The notes under the pieces are model-generated. The model made no database searches. It was not told the DNA's origin and saw only the letters and a list, made by a program, of their open reading frames with translations. This document shows positions 14,763 to 22,507 of a stretch of DNA of 40,099 bases, one piece after another. This DNA is from Candidatus Bipolaricaulota bacterium. GTDB lineage: Bacteria; Bipolaricaulota; Bipolaricaulia; UBA7950; UBA9294. Each line of letters begins with the position of its first letter. The stretch's first letter is position 1. The stretch lies in assembly GCA_026390345.1 (NCBI GenBank), contig JAPLGD010000028.1:1-40099 (forward strand), read 5' to 3'. Position numbers and translations under genes: made by a program.

Positions 14763-14783
14763 GTAGCGTTCGATATGCCACAA
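14755..14783 (-). promoter_or_regulatory. Promoter of def-fmt
   Basis: On the minus strand TTGTGG (14783-14778), a 17-bp spacer and consensus TATAAT (14760-14755). Expected leader of def is about 6 nt. The -35 region lies inside the first codons of recG. Confidence 0.65.
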
Positions 14784-17027
14784 GAGAACGGCGATCCAAG
14801 AACCACGGTCGAGAAGGTCCTCAGGCTGGAGCGGTCGACCGGGTTCCAGGACACGGCCGTGACCTGCGGGATCGAGGCGTTCGTCGAGCGCCAGCTCCCC
14901 TCGGCTCATCCGATCATCGCTGGCTACAGCAGAGCCTCCCATTTCGACCGCCAGCGGATGATCGCGAAGCTGATCGATCACCTTCAGGGCCCGTCTTCGG
15001 ATGCCGGCGCGGCGGACCTGACGGCGCCCGTTGCCGGCCTCCGCGGAGTCGGCGCCAAGCGAGCCGAGTTGCTGGAGAAGCTCGGGGTACTCACGGTCGA
15101 AGATCTGCTCTACTACCTTCCCCGCCGGCTCGAGGATCGGACGCGCTTCGCCTCCATCGGCAGTCTAAAGTCGGGCGATGAGGCCGTCGTCCGCGGCAAG
15201 GTCCTTGCCGTCGACCAGCACCGCGTCGGTCGGGGGATGACCGTGGTCAAGGCGGCCATCGGCGACGGGACCGGATTCCTGTACGGCGTTTGGTTCAACC
15301 AACCGTGGATCGCGCAGCAGCTCCGCCGCGGTGAGGAGATCGACGTGTTCGGCCGCGCGGAGTGGAAGTTCCGCGAGTGGCAGATGCCTTCCCCGACGTG
15401 GGAGCCCGCGGGGGCGGGACAGGAAATCGGGCGGCTCGTCCCGATCTACCCGGCCACGGAGGGACTCACCGATCGCTTCGTCCGGTCGCTCGTCGAGCGA
15501 AACCTCGCCCCATACCTCCCCGCAATTCGCGACGTTGTCCCCGCCGACGTCCGCGCCGAAGAGGGCCTTCCAGACGCACGCGAGGCGATCGCGTCGATTC
15601 ATCGTCCCTCCGGATCCGACGACTTCGAGCAAGCGCGTCGCGCCCTCGCCTTTGAGGAGCTGTTCCTGCTTCAGATCGGACTCCTGGCGACGACTCGGGA
15701 TCGCGCCGGCGTGCCCCATGCCGGACCCGGCCAGCTCGTGAACTCGCTCTTCGCCAGCCTCCCGTTCCCCCTCACCGCCGCGCAACAGCGCGCTCTGCGC
15801 GAGATCCGGCGCGACCTCTCGGAGTCCTATCGCATGATGCGTCTCCTCCAGGGCGACGTCGGTTCCGGCAAGACGCTCGTCGCCGTCGCGGCCGCCCTGT
15901 ACGCCATCGAGGCGGGGTTCCAGGTCGCGCTGATGGCCCCGACCGAGATCCTCGCCGAGCAGCACGCCGAGAACCTGACGAGGCTTCTGGCGGGGCTCCC
16001 AGTTCGCGTCGGCCTCCTGACGGGAACGACGTCTGGAGACGCCGATCTGCGGCGCTCCGTTGAAGACGAGCTCGATCTCGTGATCGGGACCCACGCTCTG
16101 ATTCAGGAGTCCGTGACGTTCGGGCGGCTCGGGCTTGTGATCATCGATGAGCAGCACCGCTTCGGCGTCGTTCAGCGCTCGCAGATCGAAGAGAAGGGCG
16201 AGAGCGTCGACCTCCTCGTGATGAGTGCAACGCCCATTCCTCGGACGATCGCGCTGACTCTGTTCGGCGAGTTCGACGTGTCGATCCTCGACGAGCTGCC
16301 GATGGGTGAGAAGCAGACGAAGACGCATTGGGTTGCCGAGTCGCGGCGCGAAGCGGTCTATGACGAAGTGAGGAAGGCGCTCGAAGACGGGCGGCGCGGC
16401 TACGTAATCCTTCCTCTGGTCGAGGAGTCCGAGAAGATCGACGCCAAGGCCGCGGTGAAGGTCCATGAGGAGTTGTCCGAGCGGTTCTCCCGCGCCCGCG
16501 TTGGTCTCCTACACGGGCGGCTCCCGGCGGCGGAGAAGGCGGACGTCATGGCTCGGTTCCGCAGGGGCGACGTTCACCTGCTCGTGTCGACGACCGTCGT
16601 TGAGGTGGGGGTCGACGTTCTCGACGCGGACTTCATGGTGATTGAGCACGCCGATCGATTCGGGCTCTCCCAGCTGCATCAGCTGCGTGGAAGGATCGGG
16701 CGATCCGGTCAACCGTCCGTGTGCTTTGCGCTGGCGGATGCGCGCACCGACGACGCGCGTCGGCGCCTCGAGGCGTTTCGCGACGTCTCGGATGGGTTCG
16801 CGATCGCCGAGGAGGACCTTCGCATTCGCGGTCCAGGGGACCTCCTCGGAACCCACCAGCACGGCTTTCTCACGCGATTCCGCGCTGCGGACCTGGTCGC
16901 CGATCTGGGCTTGATGGAGGCCGCTCAGGCAGCGGCGCGAGCCGTGCATCGGCGCGGAGTGGACGCAGAGACCGCGGCAGCCGCCGATCGGCGCTTCGGC
17001 GAGGTCATCCGCTGGCTCCGCGTGTAG
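14775..17027 (+). CDS. recG: ATP-dependent DNA helicase RecG
   Basis: Replication-fork regression and branch-migration helicase. The 750-residue protein has an N-terminal helical extension (about 1-70), a helix-hairpin-helix-like GLRGVGAKRAELL, the wedge/OB domain (about 110-230), then helicase motifs: LLQGDVGSGKT (I), IDEQHRFGV (II, DEQH), MSATPIPRT (III), LLHGRLPAAEK (IV), STTVVEVGVDV (V) and HQLRGRIGRSGQ (VI). ATG 14775 (MPQENGDP) is the first start downstream of the divergent promoter region; the open frame continues upstream across def and fmt but that part is antisense. No Shine-Dalgarno is obvious, consistent with a leaderless or near-leaderless mRNA. Convergent with pyrH. Confidence 0.95.
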   Translation: MPQENGDPRTTVEKVLRLERSTGFQDTAVTCGIEAFVERQLPSAHPIIAGYSRASHFDRQRMIAKLIDHLQGPSSDAGAADLTAPVAGLRGVGAKRAELLEKLGVLTVEDLLYYLPRRLEDRTRFASIGSLKSGDEAVVRGKVLAVDQHRVGRGMTVVKAAIGDGTGFLYGVWFNQPWIAQQLRRGEEIDVFGRAEWKFREWQMPSPTWEPAGAGQEIGRLVPIYPATEGLTDRFVRSLVERNLAPYLPAIRDVVPADVRAEEGLPDAREAIASIHRPSGSDDFEQARRALAFEELFLLQIGLLATTRDRAGVPHAGPGQLVNSLFASLPFPLTAAQQRALREIRRDLSESYRMMRLLQGDVGSGKTLVAVAAALYAIEAGFQVALMAPTEILAEQHAENLTRLLAGLPVRVGLLTGTTSGDADLRRSVEDELDLVIGTHALIQESVTFGRLGLVIIDEQHRFGVVQRSQIEEKGESVDLLVMSATPIPRTIALTLFGEFDVSILDELPMGEKQTKTHWVAESRREAVYDEVRKALEDGRRGYVILPLVEESEKIDAKAAVKVHEELSERFSRARVGLLHGRLPAAEKADVMARFRRGDVHLLVSTTVVEVGVDVLDADFMVIEHADRFGLSQLHQLRGRIGRSGQPSVCFALADARTDDARRRLEAFRDVSDGFAIAEEDLRIRGPGDLLGTHQHGFLTRFRAADLVADLGLMEAAQAAARAVHRRGVDAETAAAADRRFGEVIRWLRV

Positions 17028-17041
17028 CGGCAGCCGAGAGG

Positions 17042-17734
17042 CTAGTGGATTCGCGTCCCGACGCGGTCGCCCTCCGCGAGGGCACGAAGAGCACCCGGTC
17101 GGTCGAAGTCGAACACCTCGATCGGAAGACGGTGCTCGCGGCAGATCTCGACGGCCACCTGATCCATCACGCCATACCGCGCCGCGAGGAACTCATCGAA
17201 CGAGACATCGGACAAGCAACGGGCGTTCGAGTTCTTCGCCGGATCGCGATCGAACACCCCGGGGACGTTCGACGCCTTGGCGAGAAGGTCGGCGCCAATC
17301 GACACGGCCCGCAACGCTGCGGCCGTGTCGGTCGTGACGAGCGGGCTTCCCGTCCCACCGGCAAACACGACAATCGCTCCTCCGGCCAGCGCCTTCTTGG
17401 CGTCGCGAGGGGAGATCGGGTCAGTCAGCTCGGTGTCGATCGCCGACTGGATGAAGACGTCGCGCCCGGCTCGCTCGAGGTACGTTCGGAGCGCGAGGGC
17501 GTTCAGGACCGTCGCCAGCATCCCGAGCGTGTCCGCTTCGACACGGTCAAACCCCTCGGTGCGGGCTCCGCGAATGACGTTCCCTCCGCCGACGACGATG
17601 GCGATCTCGGTCGAAGAGAGAGGCGCGATCTCTCCCGCGATTCGGCTAAGCGAATCGGGAGAGAACGCGCCTTCGGGTCCTTTCAGGGCCTCGCCGCTCA
17701 GCTTGAGCAGGATTCGCGAGGGCCGCTGCTTCAT
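17042..17734 (-). CDS. pyrH: UMP kinase
   Basis: Phosphorylates UMP to UDP in pyrimidine nucleotide synthesis; bacterial hexameric UMP kinase of the amino-acid kinase fold. The 230-residue protein shows the N-terminal KLSGEAL, the VVGGGNVIRG loop, NALALRTYLE, the TGSPLVTTDTAAALRA region and NVPGVFDRDPAKN, all typical of PyrH. ATG 17734 overlaps the tsf stop by 4 nt, so the genes are translationally coupled. The usual downstream neighbour frr (ribosome recycling factor) is absent; recG converges here. Confidence 0.95.
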   Translation of the reverse strand: MKQRPSRILLKLSGEALKGPEGAFSPDSLSRIAGEIAPLSSTEIAIVVGGGNVIRGARTEGFDRVEADTLGMLATVLNALALRTYLERAGRDVFIQSAIDTELTDPISPRDAKKALAGGAIVVFAGGTGSPLVTTDTAAALRAVSIGADLLAKASNVPGVFDRDPAKNSNARCLSDVSFDEFLAARYGVMDQVAVEICREHRLPIEVFDFDRPGALRALAEGDRVGTRIH

Positions 17735-18333
17735 GCTGCGCCGGCCCCCACCTCGTAGCGGGCAAACCGCTTGATGAGGATGTTCTCGCCGGTCTTCGTC
17801 CGGAGGTCCGCAAGCAGGTCTTCGACGCGCACGGTGGGGTCCTTCGCAAACGCCTGTTTGAGGAGGCAGGTGTCCTCGTAGAAGCGGTTCAGCCGCCCCT
17901 CGACCGCCTTCTCGATGATGTGCGCAGGCTTCCCTTCCTTCTCGAGCTGCTTGCGGTACACCTCTCGCTCCTGGTCGAGGTCGGCGGCGGGAACGTTCTC
18001 CGGGGCGATGTAGCGCGGGTTCGAGGCCGCGATGTGCAGCGCGAGATCCTTCGAGAACTGGACGAAATCGGCGCTCTTCGCGGCAAAGTCGGTATTGCAG
18101 GCGATTTCGACCATCGCGCCGATCTTCGCGCTGTGGTGCATGTAGCACTCGACGCGGCCTTCGCTCGCCTCGCGTCCCTTCTGCCCCATGAGCTCGAGCC
18201 CTTGCTCGCGCAGGATCTGCTTCGCCCGGGTGAAGTCGCCGTTCGCGTCCTGGAGCGCCTTCTTGCAGTCCATCATCCCCACGCCCGTCTCGGCGCGGAG
18301 CTTTCTCACGTCTTCGCTTCGAATGGTGGTCAT
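17731..18333 (-). CDS. tsf: Translation elongation factor Ts (short form)
   Basis: Guanine-nucleotide exchange factor for EF-Tu. The 200-residue protein starts with a UBA-like domain (VRKLRAETGVGMMDCKKAL) and has the conserved exchange motif CNTDFAAKSADFVQF (about 80-94, TDF essential). At 200 residues it has a single core subdomain like the short EF-Ts of Thermus, compared with about 280 in E. coli, so a dimeric form is possible (inference). ATG 18333 lies 4 nt after the rpsB stop. Middle gene of rpsB-tsf-pyrH. Confidence 0.95.
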   Translation of the reverse strand: MTTIRSEDVRKLRAETGVGMMDCKKALQDANGDFTRAKQILREQGLELMGQKGREASEGRVECYMHHSAKIGAMVEIACNTDFAAKSADFVQFSKDLALHIAASNPRYIAPENVPAADLDQEREVYRKQLEKEGKPAHIIEKAVEGRLNRFYEDTCLLKQAFAKDPTVRVEDLLADLRTKTGENILIKRFARYEVGAGAA

Positions 18334-18337
18334 GGTC

Positions 18338-19153
18338 CTAGGCGCTCTCTTCCTCGGTCTCGACTCCCGCGGCGGCGGCGAGTTTCTCGACGGCGGGGTC
18401 TTCTTCCGCGGCCGGGGCATCGGCGTTCACGGGCGCGGCGGGTGCCGCGGCGGCTTCCGGAGCGTCCTGCCGCCCTTCGCGTCCCTCAAGCACGGCGTCG
18501 GCAATCCGGGCGGTGATGAGCTTGGTCGCCTTGATGGCGTCGTCGTTCCCTGGAATCAGGAAGTCGATAGGATCGGGGTTGCAGTTCGTGTCCACGATCG
18601 CGATGACGGGGATTCCCAGGATGTTCGCCTCGCGGACGGCGTTCAACTCGACGTCGGGGTCGATGATGTAGAGCACATCGGGTCTTCGCTCCATGTGCCG
18701 AAGACCGTCAAGGTTCCGCTGCAGCTTGGAGAGCTCGCGGCGCAGCCGGCTCGCTTCCTTGTTCGGCATGTGCTCGACGGTTCCGTCCTCGACCATCGTC
18801 TCGAGCTTCTTCATCCACTCGATGGAGAGCTTGATCGTCGCGAAGTTCGTGAGGGTGCCTCCGAGCCAGCGGCGGTTCACGTAGTGGGCACCGCATCGCA
18901 GGGCCTCTTCGGCGATCGTCCCCTGAACCTGCTTCTTCGTGCCGACGAACAGGACCTCGCCGCCCCCGGCGGCGCGATCGCGCACGAAGTAGTAGGCCTT
19001 ACGGAACATGTCGACGGTCTGCTCGAGGTCGATGATGTGGATCCCCTTGCGCTCGGTGAAGATGTACCGAGCCATCTTCGGATTCCACTTTCGCGTACGA
19101 TGTCCGAAATGGACGCCCGTCTCGAGCAGCTCCTTCATCGTTAGAACTTCCAC
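18338..19153 (-). CDS. rpsB: 30S ribosomal protein S2
   Basis: A 271-residue S2 with the near-universal N-terminus [33 protein letters not shown] and the C-terminal [11 protein letters not shown]. After about residue 225 comes an Ala/Glu/Pro-rich acidic tail of about 45 residues, longer than in E. coli and probably disordered. A GTG at 19153 ([10 protein letters not shown]) is chosen as start because GGAGG lies 5 nt before it; the internal Met five codons later is the alternative. First gene of the operon, with a good promoter at 19188-19216. Confidence 0.95.
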   Translation of the reverse strand: MEVLTMKELLETGVHFGHRTRKWNPKMARYIFTERKGIHIIDLEQTVDMFRKAYYFVRDRAAGGGEVLFVGTKKQVQGTIAEEALRCGAHYVNRRWLGGTLTNFATIKLSIEWMKKLETMVEDGTVEHMPNKEASRLRRELSKLQRNLDGLRHMERRPDVLYIIDPDVELNAVREANILGIPVIAIVDTNCNPDPIDFLIPGNDDAIKATKLITARIADAVLEGREGRQDAPEAAAAPAAPVNADAPAAEEDPAVEKLAAAAGVETEEESA

Positions 19154-19187
19154 ATCACCCTCCAAGGTTCTGAAATCATCTCGCGCG

Positions 19188-19216
19188 AGTATAGCCAACC
19201 CTCAATGCCCCTTCAA
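19188..19216 (-). promoter_or_regulatory. Promoter of rpsB-tsf-pyrH
   Basis: On the minus strand TTGAAG (19216-19211), a 17-bp spacer and TATACT (19193-19188). Expected start near 19181, giving a leader of about 28 nt with the GGAGG. Confidence 0.65.
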
Positions 19217-19238
19217 TCCATGCGTTGCAGGGAAGAGG

Positions 19239-19259
19239 CCGATCGGGGTCCCCCATCGG
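19239..19259. repeat. 21-bp palindrome between rpsB and dnaB promoters
   Basis: CCGAT-C-GGG, loop GTC, CCC-C-ATCGG: nine-position arms with one central mismatch. It lies between the divergent rpsB and dnaB promoters, where an operator could act on either; no T tract follows, so it is not a terminator. Confidence 0.4.
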
Positions 19260-19266
19260 TCCGCGG

Positions 19267-19296
19267 TTGGGTCGCGCCGGCGGGACGGTCTATAAT
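19267..19296 (+). promoter_or_regulatory. Promoter of dnaB
   Basis: TTGGGT (19267-19272), an 18-bp spacer and consensus TATAAT (19291-19296), 15 nt before ATG 19312. The expected leader is about 8 nt, too short for a normal Shine-Dalgarno. Confidence 0.6.
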
Positions 19297-19311
19297 GCCC
19301 GTCGTCCCGTC

Positions 19312-20718
19312 ATGAAACAACCCGACGTTCCATCGACCCCTAGCGAAGGCGTCCGCGAGCTTCCGAAGAACGTGGAGGCGGAGCAGCAGGTGTTGGGTGC
19401 CGCCCTCCTCGACCCGGACGGGAGCGTCCCGATCCTCATCGAGCGGTTGACCCCGGAGCACTTCTACCTGCAACGCCACCGCGTGTTGTTCCGGACGATC
19501 CGCGAGCTTTTCTCCCGCGGGGAACCGGCGGACATCATCACAGTCGCGAACCGCCTCGACGAGCGGGGGGATATGGAGCGCGCCGGCGGCCGTGTGTACC
19601 TGAATGAGCTTCAGAACCGAAGCGTCACGACCGCGTCGCTCGGGTACTATACGGACATCGTCCGTCGGAAGGCGGTTCTCCGAGCCCTCATCCAAGCTGG
19701 CGGAGAAATCTCCGAACTCGGCTACGACGAGGTCAGCGAGGCGGACGAGATCCTCGACCACGCAGAATCCCTGATATTCAAGATCACCGAAAGCAGCCTT
19801 GACCGTCCATACTTCCTGGTCAACGATTTCCTCTACGAGCACATCGGCTCGCTGGAGGAGATCCACCGCGACCCGGAGCATCAGACGATCCGCGGCTTCT
19901 CGACGGGTTTCAAAGACCTCGATGAGCTCACCTCCGGGATGCAACGCTCCGACTTGGTCATCGTGGCTGGCCGCCCGGGAACGGGAAAGACGAGCCTTGC
20001 GCTAAGCCTCGCACGGCACGCAGCCCTTCGAGACAAGGCGGCGGTCGGCATCTTCTCGCTCGAGATGACGAAGGAACAGCTCCTGGAGCGGCTCCTGTGC
20101 GGCGAGGCGAAGGTCAGCCTGCACCGACTGCGCGGCGGGTATGTGCCGGCCCCCAAGTGGCGCGACATCGCCAACGCGGCGAGCAAGTTCCAGAAGTCGA
20201 CGATCGTCATCGACGACACGCCGGGCGTCTCCGTGCTGGAGATTCGGGCAAAAGCCAGGCGAATGGCCACTCAGCATGGGCTGGACATGATCATTGTCGA
20301 CTACCTTCAGCTCGTCGATGCCGGAATCCGGACCGACGTCCGAGAACAGGAGATTGCCTATATCTCGCGTTCTCTCAAGAAACTGGCGCGCGAGCTGAAC
20401 GTTCCCGTCGTCGCCGTGTCCCAGCTCTCCCGCGCCGTGGAGCGGCGCGAGTCGAAGCGCCCGGTCCTGTCGGACCTCCGCGAGAGCGGCGCCCTCGAAC
20501 AAGACGCCGACGTGGTCATGTTCATCTATCGGGAGGACTACTACGCCCAGCCCTCGGAGGCGGTCGAGACGTCGGGCCAAGGCGCAGGTTCGGAGGCGGA
20601 GATCATTGTCTCCAAGCAGCGCCATGGTCCCCCGGGCACCGTCAGGGTCTACTTCAACAAGGCGTACGCGAGCTTCTACCCCATGACGGGAGGCGAGAGC
20701 AGCGCCGCTCCATTCTGA
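19312..20718 (+). CDS. dnaB: Replicative DNA helicase
   Basis: Hexameric replication-fork helicase, 468 residues. The N-terminal primase-interacting domain (about 20-120, starting with VEAEQQVLGAAL) is joined by a linker to a RecA-like motor with Walker A AGRPGTGKTS (near 218-227), Walker B MIIVDYLQLV, and the SLKKLARELNVPVVAVSQLSR and DLRESGALEQDADVVMF segments. No intein interrupts the Walker A or other usual insertion sites. ATG 19312 is used because the TATAAT at 19291 would put transcription start just upstream, with no ribosome binding site. Confidence 0.96.
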   Translation: MKQPDVPSTPSEGVRELPKNVEAEQQVLGAALLDPDGSVPILIERLTPEHFYLQRHRVLFRTIRELFSRGEPADIITVANRLDERGDMERAGGRVYLNELQNRSVTTASLGYYTDIVRRKAVLRALIQAGGEISELGYDEVSEADEILDHAESLIFKITESSLDRPYFLVNDFLYEHIGSLEEIHRDPEHQTIRGFSTGFKDLDELTSGMQRSDLVIVAGRPGTGKTSLALSLARHAALRDKAAVGIFSLEMTKEQLLERLLCGEAKVSLHRLRGGYVPAPKWRDIANAASKFQKSTIVIDDTPGVSVLEIRAKARRMATQHGLDMIIVDYLQLVDAGIRTDVREQEIAYISRSLKKLARELNVPVVAVSQLSRAVERRESKRPVLSDLRESGALEQDADVVMFIYREDYYAQPSEAVETSGQGAGSEAEIIVSKQRHGPPGTVRVYFNKAYASFYPMTGGESSAAPF

Positions 20719-20745
20719 GCGGTGGTCGCTCGGTCTCACGCCCCG

Positions 20746-20751
20746 TATAAT
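20746..20751 (+). promoter_or_regulatory. -10 box upstream of gcvH
   Basis: A consensus TATAAT, with only a poor -35 match (TGGTCG, 20723-20728, 17-bp spacer). The transcript would carry a leader of about 33 nt including GAGGAGGAG before ATG 20791. Weak because only the -10 is convincing. No riboswitch-like fold is apparent in the short leader. Confidence 0.4.
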
Positions 20752-20790
20752 CCCCCGCGAACCGCGATTCAGGGCGGACGAGGAGGAGAA

Positions 20791-21168
20791 ATGGCGTATC
20801 CAACGGCGTACCGCTACACCAAGGAGCACGAGTGGGTGAAGATCGAGGGGAATCGCGCCCGAGTCGGGATCACCGATCACGCCCAGGCGGAGCTCGGTGA
20901 CGTTGTGTTCGTCGAGCTCCCTACGGTCGGCGCCGACGTCAAGCAGGGCGGGCTCCTCGGCACCGTCGAGTCCGTCAAGGCCGTGAGCGACGTCTACGCC
21001 CCCGTGAGCGGGAAGGTCGTTGAGGTGAACCGAGACCTCGAGCAGTCTCCCGAGACGGTGAACCAGTCGCCCCACGAGGCCGGTTGGATCGCCGTGATCC
21101 AGCTCGCGGACCCCTCCGAGACCGGGGGGCTTCTCGACGCAGCGGCCTACGAAGCGCTCATCGCCTGA
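20791..21168 (+). CDS. gcvH: Glycine cleavage system H protein
   Basis: Lipoyl carrier of the glycine cleavage complex, shuttling the aminomethyl group from P protein to T protein. The 125-residue protein has the lipoyl-domain motif TVESVKAVSD with lipoylated Lys63 and the N-terminal YTKEHEWVKIEG typical of GcvH. ATG 20791 follows a strong GAGGAGGAG. First of three collinear glycine cleavage genes, 13 nt before gcvPA. Confidence 0.96.
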   Translation: MAYPTAYRYTKEHEWVKIEGNRARVGITDHAQAELGDVVFVELPTVGADVKQGGLLGTVESVKAVSDVYAPVSGKVVEVNRDLEQSPETVNQSPHEAGWIAVIQLADPSETGGLLDAAAYEALIA

Positions 21169-21181
21169 AAGGCGACGCCCC

Positions 21182-22507
21182 ATGCGCTACATCCCGAACG
21201 CTGACGCAGACCGCCAGGCTATGTTGCGGGAGATCGGGCGGTCGTCGATCGACGAGCTGTTCGCCGACATCCCGCAGTCCGTGATCGACGCGTACCGCCC
21301 GCTCAACCTCCCACCGCGAAGTGAACTCGAGGTGTTCGACGAGTTGACGAGGCTCGCGAACGCCAACGAGGCTCCCGGGCGCGTCCCGCTTCTCGGCGGG
21401 GGCGTCTACGACCACTACGTGCCGCGCGCCGTGCATCACCTCACGTCCCGCTCCGAGTTCTACACGGCCTACACGCCGTACCAGCCGGAGATCAGCCAAG
21501 GAACGCTCACGGTGATGTTCGAGTTCCAGACGATGATCTCCGAACTCACGGGAATGGAGATTGCGAACGCGTCCATGTATGACGGCGCGACCGCCCTCGC
21601 CGAGGCGGTCCTCATGGCCGAGCGCATTCGGAAGCGCGGCAGGATTGCGGTGGCGGCCAACCTCTTCTCGCACGACCGGCGCGTCGTCAACACGTACGCT
21701 TGGGCGGCTGGAATCGAGCTCGTCGACGTGCCCTTCACTTCGGCGGGCCGCTCTGACCTCGCTCGGCTCCCTGAGGGCATCTCCGCCCTCGTCATCCAAT
21801 CCCCGAACGCCTTCGGCGTCATCGAGGCTCTCGATGGATTGAAGGCCCGCCTCGGCGACGCACTTCTCATTGTGGCCACGTACCCCCTCGCCCTCGGGAT
21901 CCTCGAGCCGCCGGGGGCGTTCGGCGCCGACATCGTCGTCGGCGAGGGGCAGTGCCTCGGCCTCCCCATGGGGTATGGGGGACCTCTCCTCGGCCTCTTC
22001 GCAACCAAGAAGGAACACCTGCGGCAGCTCCCGGGACGGGTGTCCGGCCGCACGGTGGACGTCGACGGGCGCCTCGGGTACACGATGACGGCTCAGACGC
22101 GCGAGCAGCACATCCGCCGCGAGAAGGCCACGTCCAACATCTGCACGAACTCGGCCCACTGCGCGTTGACGGCCACCGTATACCTTGCGAGCATCGGAGC
22201 CGGCGGACTTCGTCAGGTCGCTCTCCTGAACCTTGAAAAGGCCCACTACCTCGCCACGAAGATCGCGAAACTCAGGGGCTACTCGCTCGTCTTCGAGGGC
22301 CCGTTCTTCAACGAGTTCGTCGTCCGGCCCTCCGACGGAGACGCCGACGCGCTCCGCGAACGGCTCGAGGCCGGTGGGTTCCTGGTAGAGTCGTCGCAGG
22401 CGATGGCCGATCTCGGCGTGCCGAACGCGCTCCGCCTGGCAGTGACGGAACGACGCACTCGAGCCGAGCTCGATCGCGTGGTCGACATCCTCGGAGGCAA
22501 GCGATGA
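21182..22507 (+). CDS. gcvPA: Glycine dehydrogenase (decarboxylating) subunit 1
   Basis: N-terminal half of the split P protein, 441 residues. Landmarks are the start MRYIPNADADRQAML, the GGGVYDHYVPRAVHHL segment, YTPYQPEISQGTL and ITAQTREQHIRREKATSN-like MTAQTREQHIRREKATSN near 300, all characteristic of GcvPA. With GcvPB it forms the PLP enzyme that decarboxylates glycine onto the H protein. The split form is common in Firmicutes, Thermotogae and other anaerobic lineages, unlike the single GcvP of proteobacteria. The stop overlaps gcvPB by 4 nt. Confidence 0.96.
   Translation: MRYIPNADADRQAMLREIGRSSIDELFADIPQSVIDAYRPLNLPPRSELEVFDELTRLANANEAPGRVPLLGGGVYDHYVPRAVHHLTSRSEFYTAYTPYQPEISQGTLTVMFEFQTMISELTGMEIANASMYDGATALAEAVLMAERIRKRGRIAVAANLFSHDRRVVNTYAWAAGIELVDVPFTSAGRSDLARLPEGISALVIQSPNAFGVIEALDGLKARLGDALLIVATYPLALGILEPPGAFGADIVVGEGQCLGLPMGYGGPLLGLFATKKEHLRQLPGRVSGRTVDVDGRLGYTMTAQTREQHIRREKATSNICTNSAHCALTATVYLASIGAGGLRQVALLNLEKAHYLATKIAKLRGYSLVFEGPFFNEFVVRPSDGDADALRERLEAGGFLVESSQAMADLGVPNALRLAVTERRTRAELDRVVDILGGKR

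Noticed and set aside
13920-14774. Upstream extension of the recG reading frame
   Set aside because: It runs antisense through fmt and def and across both promoters; RecG similarity begins only after ATG 14775.
16955-16975. GGACGCAGAG in recG, resembling the GxxExxY flanking repeat
   Set aside because: Only the short core matches, inside a conserved coding region, with no second arm nearby; chance similarity.
20719-20790. Glycine riboswitch upstream of gcvH
   Set aside because: The gap is only 72 nt with a -10 box in the middle, leaving about 33 nt of leader, too short for a glycine aptamer.
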